A stretch of DNA of 10,962 nt from an uncultured Pirellulaceae bacterium. GTDB lineage: Bacteria; Planctomycetota; Planctomycetia; Pirellulales; Pirellulaceae. The stretch spans positions 1 through 10,962 of the forward strand of contig CAMYKF010000678.1 of NCBI GenBank assembly GCA_947258905.1, in the 5' to 3' direction. Below the pieces are notes generated by a model. The model did not search any database. It saw nothing but the letters and a program-made list of their open reading frames with translations, and had not been told where the DNA came from. The translations under genes were made by a program, and so were the position numbers. This document shows positions 7,314-10,962 of this stretch, piece by piece. Each line of letters begins with the position of its first letter. Positions within the stretch are counted from its first letter, which is position 1.

Positions 7314-7403
7314 ACTTGTCGCGATTCTGCGTCCGCAGCCCGATGGCTGGCATGCCCGCAATTTCGCGCATCAAATCATCGTTCAGGAAAGGATGCCTGC
7401 CCA

Positions 7404-8462
7404 ATGATGACGCTGCAACAAATCGCCGAACTGGTGGGTGGAGAACTCTCGGGTGACGGCTCCATCGAGATCACGGGTGTCGAAGCCATTGCCGGGGCTC
7501 GCGACGGCGACCTGACCTTTGCCATCGATGGCAAAACGATCGACAAGTTGAATCGTTCCGCCGCCGCCGCCGCAGTGATTCCCGCAGAAGTCACCAACTG
7601 CAGCAAGCCCCACATCAAATGCGAAAACGCCAGGCAGGCGTTCCACCAAATCGCAGCCAAATTCCGACCCGCGTTTCACCGATTACGCATCGGCATCAGT
7701 CCTCAGGCATTTATCAGCCCCACCGCCCGGATCGGCGAAGGCGTCGACATCTACCCTGGAGCTTTCGTCGGCGACGGAGTATCGATCGGTGACGGCTCGA
7801 CCATTCACTCCGGCGTGCGGATTCTGGAACAGTGCCAGATCGGCCGCGACGTCACCATCTTTCCCAATGCCGTGCTGTACGAAAATTCCGTGATCGGCCA
7901 GCGCACAATTGTTCACGCCAATGCCGTGATCGGAGCGCACGGATTCGGTTACGACTCGGATCACAACGGACATCGACTGGGAGTTCAGCTGGGACATGTG
8001 GAAATTGGCGATGACGTGGAGATCGGCGCCGCGACCACGATTGATCGTGGGACCTTCGGCACCACGCGTGTGGGTGATGGTTGCAAGCTGGATGATCAGG
8101 TGATGATCGGTCACAACTGCCAGATCGGACCCCACAACCTGCTGTGTTCGCAAGTCGGCATTGCCGGCAGCAGCGAAACCGAAGCCTTTGTGGTGCTGGC
8201 TGGTCAGGTGGGAGTGGGTGACCACATCCATATTGGCGAGGCGGCTATCGTGGGCGCCAAGGGCGGCGTGATGCACGATTTGGCCGGCCATCAAACCTGG
8301 GTGGGCTTGCCCGTGACGCCGGCCCGCGAACAGTTCCAGATACTCGCAGCCCAGTCCAAACTGCCGGAACTCAGACGCGAATTCAAAAAATTGAAACGCG
8401 AAGTTGCAGCGATTTCCGATCGACTGAACCAGCCGAAAAAGCAACCTCGCAACGCGGCCTGA
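7404..8462 (+). CDS. lpxD: UDP-3-O-acylglucosamine N-acyltransferase LpxD
   Basis: LpxD adds the second 3-hydroxyacyl chain, from acyl-ACP, to UDP-3-O-acyl-glucosamine in lipid A synthesis in the cytoplasm. The 352-residue length is normal. Residues 1-90 match the N-terminal uridine-binding domain (LQQIAELVGGEL, then ITGVEAIAGARDGDLTFAI). From about 95 to 305 there are continuous hexapeptide repeats of a left-handed beta helix (IGEGVDIYPGAFVGDGVSIG and onward). The substrate-site HGFGY block is present. The catalytic histidine is in VMIGHNCQIG at His237, matching His239 of the E. coli enzyme. A basic helical tail (LRREFKKLKREVAAI) closes the protein, which works as a trimer. AGGAAAGG lies 11 bases before the ATG at 7404; a second ATG follows directly. 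lpxI begins 17 bases after the stop. Confidence 0.96.
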   Translation: MMTLQQIAELVGGELSGDGSIEITGVEAIAGARDGDLTFAIDGKTIDKLNRSAAAAAVIPAEVTNCSKPHIKCENARQAFHQIAAKFRPAFHRLRIGISPQAFISPTARIGEGVDIYPGAFVGDGVSIGDGSTIHSGVRILEQCQIGRDVTIFPNAVLYENSVIGQRTIVHANAVIGAHGFGYDSDHNGHRLGVQLGHVEIGDDVEIGAATTIDRGTFGTTRVGDGCKLDDQVMIGHNCQIGPHNLLCSQVGIAGSSETEAFVVLAGQVGVGDHIHIGEAAIVGAKGGVMHDLAGHQTWVGLPVTPAREQFQILAAQSKLPELRREFKKLKREVAAISDRLNQPKKQPRNAA

Positions 8463-8479
8463 ACGTGCCGGGGAATAAC

Positions 8480-9352
8480 ATGGCTGAGAAAATCGGACTC
8501 ATCGCAGGCTGGGGAGACTTTCCCGTTGCCGTTGCGCGCCGGCTTCAGCAACGCGGGGTCAAGGTCTACTGCGCCGGTTACCATCAACATGCTGACCGCC
8601 AGACCCTGCAACCCCTGTGTACCGGTTACAAGCCCGTGGGCATGGCACGACTGGGTGCCCAGGCACGCTACTTTCGACGCCATGGCGTCACACGTGCCAC
8701 CATGGCCGGCAAAATCTTCAAGACGTTGATCTTCCAGAAGTTTTATTGGCTGAAGCACACACCCGACCTCGCCTTCGTGCGTTACTTCTACCCGCACTTC
8801 GTCACCAAAACTGCCAACCGAAACGACGACGCGCTTTTGCTGACTGCCATCAAGTTGTTTCGGTCGTACGGCGTTGAAATCATCCCCGCTACCGACCTGG
8901 CCCCGGAGTTACTCGTGAAAGAAGGTAATTTGACGAACCATCGAGTTTCCGAATCGCAACGGCTCGATATCGAGTATGGCTGGCAACTAGCCAAAAAAAT
9001 GGGCGAACTGGATGTAGGCCAAAGCGTGGCGGTCAAGGGCCGCGCGGTGTTGGCGGTGGAAGCCGTCGAGGGCACCGACGAGTGTATCCGCCGGGCAGGG
9101 ACACTATGTCCATCCGGCGGCTTTACCGTCGTCAAGGTCGCCAAGCCCCGGCAGGATATGCGGTTTGACGTACCCACTGTCGGCCTGGAAACACTCAAGA
9201 CGATCAAGGTCGCCGGCGGTTCGGTGCTGGCCATCGAAGCCGACAAGACGATCATTCTTGATCAGCCCGCCGTGATGGAATTCGCCGATCGCCACAAGAT
9301 CGCCGTGGTCGCCCTGAACGGCGAAGCTCTCGATAAAACACGTGCGGCCTGA
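8480..9352 (+). CDS. lpxI: UDP-2,3-diacylglucosamine pyrophosphatase LpxI
   Basis: A 290-residue protein of the LpxI (DUF1009) family, which cleaves UDP-2,3-diacylglucosamine to lipid X and UMP. It replaces the unrelated LpxH in many bacteria. The N-terminal domain opens with KIGLIAGWGDFPVAVARRL (residues 4-22), the usual Gly-rich start. NRNDDALLLTAI and EIIPATDLAPELLV mark the middle. The C-terminal domain carries DVGQSVAVKGRAVLAVEAVE, then VVKVAKPRQDMRFDVPTVG with the Asp at 230, which corresponds to the catalytically important Asp of characterised LpxI, and ILDQPAVMEFA. The ATG at 8480 follows CCGGGGAATAAC and starts right at the conserved block. A GTG at 8465 would add five residues. Co-transcription with lpxD is nearly certain. 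A pair of REP-like palindromes follows the stop. Confidence 0.93.
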   Translation: MAEKIGLIAGWGDFPVAVARRLQQRGVKVYCAGYHQHADRQTLQPLCTGYKPVGMARLGAQARYFRRHGVTRATMAGKIFKTLIFQKFYWLKHTPDLAFVRYFYPHFVTKTANRNDDALLLTAIKLFRSYGVEIIPATDLAPELLVKEGNLTNHRVSESQRLDIEYGWQLAKKMGELDVGQSVAVKGRAVLAVEAVEGTDECIRRAGTLCPSGGFTVVKVAKPRQDMRFDVPTVGLETLKTIKVAGGSVLAIEADKTIILDQPAVMEFADRHKIAVVALNGEALDKTRAA

Positions 9353-9362
9353 CCAACGGTAG

Positions 9363-9414
9363 CACAGACCTCGGGGCTGTGATTTGATTTGTGGCCACAG
9401 ACTTCCGGGCTGTG
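9363..9414. repeat. Tandem pair of REP-like palindromes
   Basis: Two imperfect 19-base palindromes, CACAGACCTCGGGGCTGTG (9363-9381) and CACAGACTTCCGGGCTGTG (9396-9414), lie 33 bases apart with similar following sequence (ATTTGA/ATGTTG). Each has CACAG/CTGTG arms. They sit just after lpxI, a typical site for repetitive extragenic palindromes, and could protect or end its transcript. I recall similar CACAGACTTCCAGTCTGTG elements in other planctomycetes but cannot check copy number here. Confidence 0.6.
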
Positions 9415-9454
9415 ATGTTGTAGATGCAGGCTGTCCCGCGTTCCGATCGGCGGC

Positions 9455-9460
9455 TAGAAT
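9455..9460 (+). promoter_or_regulatory. Candidate -10 element (GGCTAGAATG) of the small Cys-protein gene
   Basis: TAGAAT, preceded by GGC, lies 27 bases before the ATG at 9488 and repeats the string found at 1119-1128. No convincing -35 is visible. Confidence 0.3.
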
Positions 9461-9487
9461 GTCGTGCTCTGGCGACGGGAATCAGGC

Positions 9488-9691
9488 ATGGCCAAACAGC
9501 AACTCTGCAAAAACAAAAAGCTGTTGAAGACCGACATGGCGGCGTACATCGCGCATGTCGAGAAGCCGAAATTCGTTTGTGCTTCCTGCGGCCGCGTTGC
9601 CAACCGCAAAGGCCTGCTCTGCGAGCCACTTAAAATCACCCGGTTCAAGCAAAACAGGTGCCCGGGCAAGGCAACTCGGAACGGTTTCTGA
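9488..9691 (+). CDS. Small conserved-type four-cysteine (zinc-ribbon-like) protein
   Basis: A 67-residue basic protein. It starts MAKQQLCKNKKLLKTDMAAY; the core KPKFVCASCGRVANRKGLLCEP has CxxC at 31-34 and further cysteines at 7, 45 and 58. Cys7, 31, 34 and 45 would suit a small zinc-binding fold. The pattern of a C-K-N-K-K-L-L start, CxxCGRVAN and LLC looks like a small uncharacterised family that I believe is spread among planctomycetes and some other bacteria. I know no function for it. The many lysines and arginines might suggest RNA or DNA contact, which is inference. The frame is open from an earlier ATG (9464), but 9488 gives the family-like start, with GGGAAT upstream and a TAGAAT box at 9455. 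Confidence 0.7.
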   Translation: MAKQQLCKNKKLLKTDMAAYIAHVEKPKFVCASCGRVANRKGLLCEPLKITRFKQNRCPGKATRNGF

Positions 9692-9716
9692 TTCGTCAGA
9701 CAGGGGATGGAATACC

Positions 9717-9860
9717 ATGGTCGATTCACGACGAGGCGATTCTGAATTCCGCAATCGTCAGCCTTTCAGGGCGGTAATTGCTGCTCTTTCAATGCTGGTG
9801 CTGTTGGTTGCCCAAACCGATGGCTTGACGTGGGCACAGCAAACTCAAGCCTGGAAATGA
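9717..9860 (+). CDS. Tiny signal-peptide ORF, possible gene remnant
   Basis: A 47-codon frame with the shape of a secretion signal: a basic start (DSRRGDSEFRNRQPFR), a hydrophobic core (AVIAALSMLVLLVA) and a polar end with a TWA-QQ cleavage site. Only about nine residues would remain after cleavage. AGGGGATGGA lies just before the ATG. The stop codon overlaps another ATG (ATGA at 9857-9860) that opens a 21-residue frame ending at 9922. This looks either like a small secreted peptide or like the preserved start of a larger exported protein that was lost by frameshift or deletion. I do not recognise it. Confidence 0.35.
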   Translation: MVDSRRGDSEFRNRQPFRAVIAALSMLVLLVAQTDGLTWAQQTQAWK

Positions 9861-9922
9861 CCGGCCAGGACATCGATGGGGCCGACTGGGTCTTGCGCAA
9901 TCGCACTGCCGACGACGAATAG
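9857..9922 (+). pseudogene. 21-residue overlapping frame, possible frameshifted continuation
   Basis: The frame overlaps the stop of the signal-peptide ORF by ATGA and encodes MTGQDIDGADWVLRNRTADDE. The same frame is open for some codons upstream (DVGTANSSLE), so a one-base frameshift would join it to the signal peptide. It is too short to judge whether it is expressed. Confidence 0.2.
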
Positions 9923-9927
9923 CCCGT

Positions 9928-9950
9928 AACGGTGGCTTCCAGCCGCCGTT
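9928..9950. repeat. REP-like palindrome between convergent genes
   Basis: AACGGTGGCT (9928-9937) pairs with AGCCGCCGTT (9941-9950) with a single G/T wobble across a TCC loop. It lies 25 bases beyond the stop of the minus-strand dehydrogenase gene. No T-run follows on either strand, so it is not a standard terminator. Its TTCC centre resembles the second palindrome at 9396-9414. Confidence 0.55.
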
Positions 9951-9975
9951 TGTCTGGATTTCGTTGGCTTCGAAT

Positions 9976-10962
9976 TTAATCCGCGCGAACCGGCCGCAAC
10001 TCATTCGCCCAGAACAACACGCCGCCTTTCGTTTTTGGAAAGGTGGTACCGAGGATCGAGCACAGATCGATGTCACGCGAGTCGTGGACTTCCTTGTCAG
10101 CGAGGATTTTGGCGGACTCGCTGGCCATCGGATCCAGCAGACGCTCCTGAATTTCCACGTCGCTGATTATGATTGGATCACGTTGGTACTTGTCGAGGAT
10201 CACGGTCAACCCGGGATCAAACTCGGGCGGCGCGTCAAACGACGCGTAACGGTAGAAGCCCAGATTCACCTTGCGGCCGTTGCGATTTCGTTTGACCAGG
10301 GCCGGCAAAACGGGATTGAGAATAATCAAATCTGGCAGCGTCCGCAGAAACGTTTCGCCGCCGTACATGATCGTATCGACGCCAATGAAATCAATCATCT
10401 CCAGCGGACCCACTGCAAATCCAAAATCACGCATCACCTGATCGATGCGCCGCGGATCGATGTTGTGCTGCAATAGTTCCAGAGCGTGATTAAAAAACGG
10501 GGCCAGCATGCGATTCACCACAAACCCGGGGTGATCGCCCACCACCACCGGAGTCTTGCGCATGCGTCGCACAAAATCGATGGCAACGTTGGTCGTCAGG
10601 TCCGATGTCTCGGGGCCGGCAATAATCTCGACCAGCCGCATTGGCTCGACGGGGCAGCAAAAATGCAGTCCGACCAGGCGTTCGGGATGGTTTAACGCGT
10701 CGGCGATATCGGAAACTGGAATCGTTGAGGTATTGGTGGCAAGGAATGTCTGCGGCCCCACGATTTTGCACACCCGCTCGAACAGGCTGCGTTTAACCGA
10801 CAGTTTCTCGACGATCGCCTCGACGACCAGATCGCAGCCAGCCAGTCCTGTCAGGCCATCGATGGCGGTTACCTGATCACGATACGATTCATTGCCGGCT
10901 ACCAGATCGTCAACCAGTGCCGTGATGCGACGCTCGTCCGCATCAAACACGCGAAGTTTCAA
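9976..10962 (-). CDS. 3-hydroxyacyl-CoA dehydrogenase, FadB/FadJ-type, partial (N-terminus beyond right edge)
   Basis: The visible 328 residues are the C-terminal part of a fatty-acid beta-oxidation enzyme that oxidises 3-hydroxyacyl-CoA with NAD+. The fragment begins in the second strand of the NAD-binding fold (KLRVFDAD), so the GxGxxG loop lies just outside. Fragment residues 75-80 are ATNTST. GLHFCCPVEPMRLVEII has the catalytic His100 and Glu112 at the expected 12-residue spacing. Ser79 and Asn150 (PGFVVNRMLAP) complete the known active-site set. The dehydrogenase C-terminal domain follows, and a second such module (GRKVNLGFYRY, then DIDLCSILGTTFPKTKGGV) matches the C-terminal half of FadB/FadJ. 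A fused enoyl-CoA hydratase domain may therefore lie further upstream, outside the window. The usual HFFNP reads HFCCP here. The first codon in view is a TTG inside the protein, not a start. Confidence 0.93.
   Translation of the reverse strand: MKLRVFDADERRITALVDDLVAGNESYRDQVTAIDGLTGLAGCDLVVEAIVEKLSVKRSLFERVCKIVGPQTFLATNTSTIPVSDIADALNHPERLVGLHFCCPVEPMRLVEIIAGPETSDLTTNVAIDFVRRMRKTPVVVGDHPGFVVNRMLAPFFNHALELLQHNIDPRRIDQVMRDFGFAVGPLEMIDFIGVDTIMYGGETFLRTLPDLIILNPVLPALVKRNRNGRKVNLGFYRYASFDAPPEFDPGLTVILDKYQRDPIIISDVEIQERLLDPMASESAKILADKEVHDSRDIDLCSILGTTFPKTKGGVLFWANELRPVRAD

Noticed and set aside
7683..8444. 253-codon His/Val-rich minus-strand frame
   Set aside because: Antisense of the LpxD hexapeptide repeats; the repetitive look comes from the repeats on the other strand.
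9789..10076. 95-codon minus-strand frame containing GGWKPPLR
   Set aside because: It is produced by reading through the palindrome at 9928-9950 and the end of the dehydrogenase gene; no support for a protein.
1..10962. CRISPR arrays, insertion sequences, prophage or toxin-antitoxin genes
   Set aside because: No regularly spaced direct repeats, transposase or integrase motifs, or paired small toxin/antitoxin frames were seen.

Overview
The window looks like a chromosomal piece from a planctomycete, probably of the Pirellulales/Rhodopirellula type. The main reason is gene content. There are two proteins with the planctomycete-specific DUF1549/DUF1553 (PSCyt2/PSD1) pair and a DUF1501 protein in the usual tandem arrangement. 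There is also a Gly/Cys-rich lipoprotein, coding DNA is moderately GC-rich, and clear Shine-Dalgarno sequences are scarce. The assignment rests on protein families recognised by eye, not on a database search.

Layout from left to right. (1) 1-209, minus: the start of a small Cys/Gly/His-rich lipoprotein that runs off the left edge. (2) 210-1173: a long gap without a convincing protein gene. Its right part holds a sigma70-like box, an AT-rich palindrome-rich stretch and a textbook intrinsic terminator (1009-1033), so it may encode a small RNA or an attenuated leader. (3) 1174-4174, plus: a two-gene unit, a secreted DUF1549/DUF1553 protein with a CxxCH motif followed by a Tat-type DUF1501 protein. 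(4) 4481-7195, plus: an ECF-like sigma factor followed 12 bases later by a single-pass membrane protein. That protein has a short N-terminal segment predicted to be cytoplasmic, and its exported part is a second, diverged DUF1549/DUF1553 module. The architecture suggests an anti-sigma or sensor partner. A good terminator follows at 7205-7252. (5) 7404-9352, plus: lpxD and lpxI, two steps of lipid A synthesis, as a tight pair. (6) 9353-9975: a tandem pair of REP-like palindromes, a conserved-looking small four-cysteine protein (9488-9691), a tiny signal-peptide ORF that may be the remnant of a larger gene, and another palindrome. (7) 9976-10962, minus: the C-terminal part of a FadB/FadJ-type 3-hydroxyacyl-CoA dehydrogenase, cut by the right edge.

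How the genes relate: blocks 3 and 4 share the DUF1549/DUF1553 theme, and the sigma factor with its membrane-tethered partner could sense an envelope signal and control genes such as the pair just upstream. Block 5 is ordinary outer-membrane biogenesis. The most interesting points are the sigma/membrane-DUF1549 fusion unit and the unexplained structured region ahead of the first DUF1549 gene.
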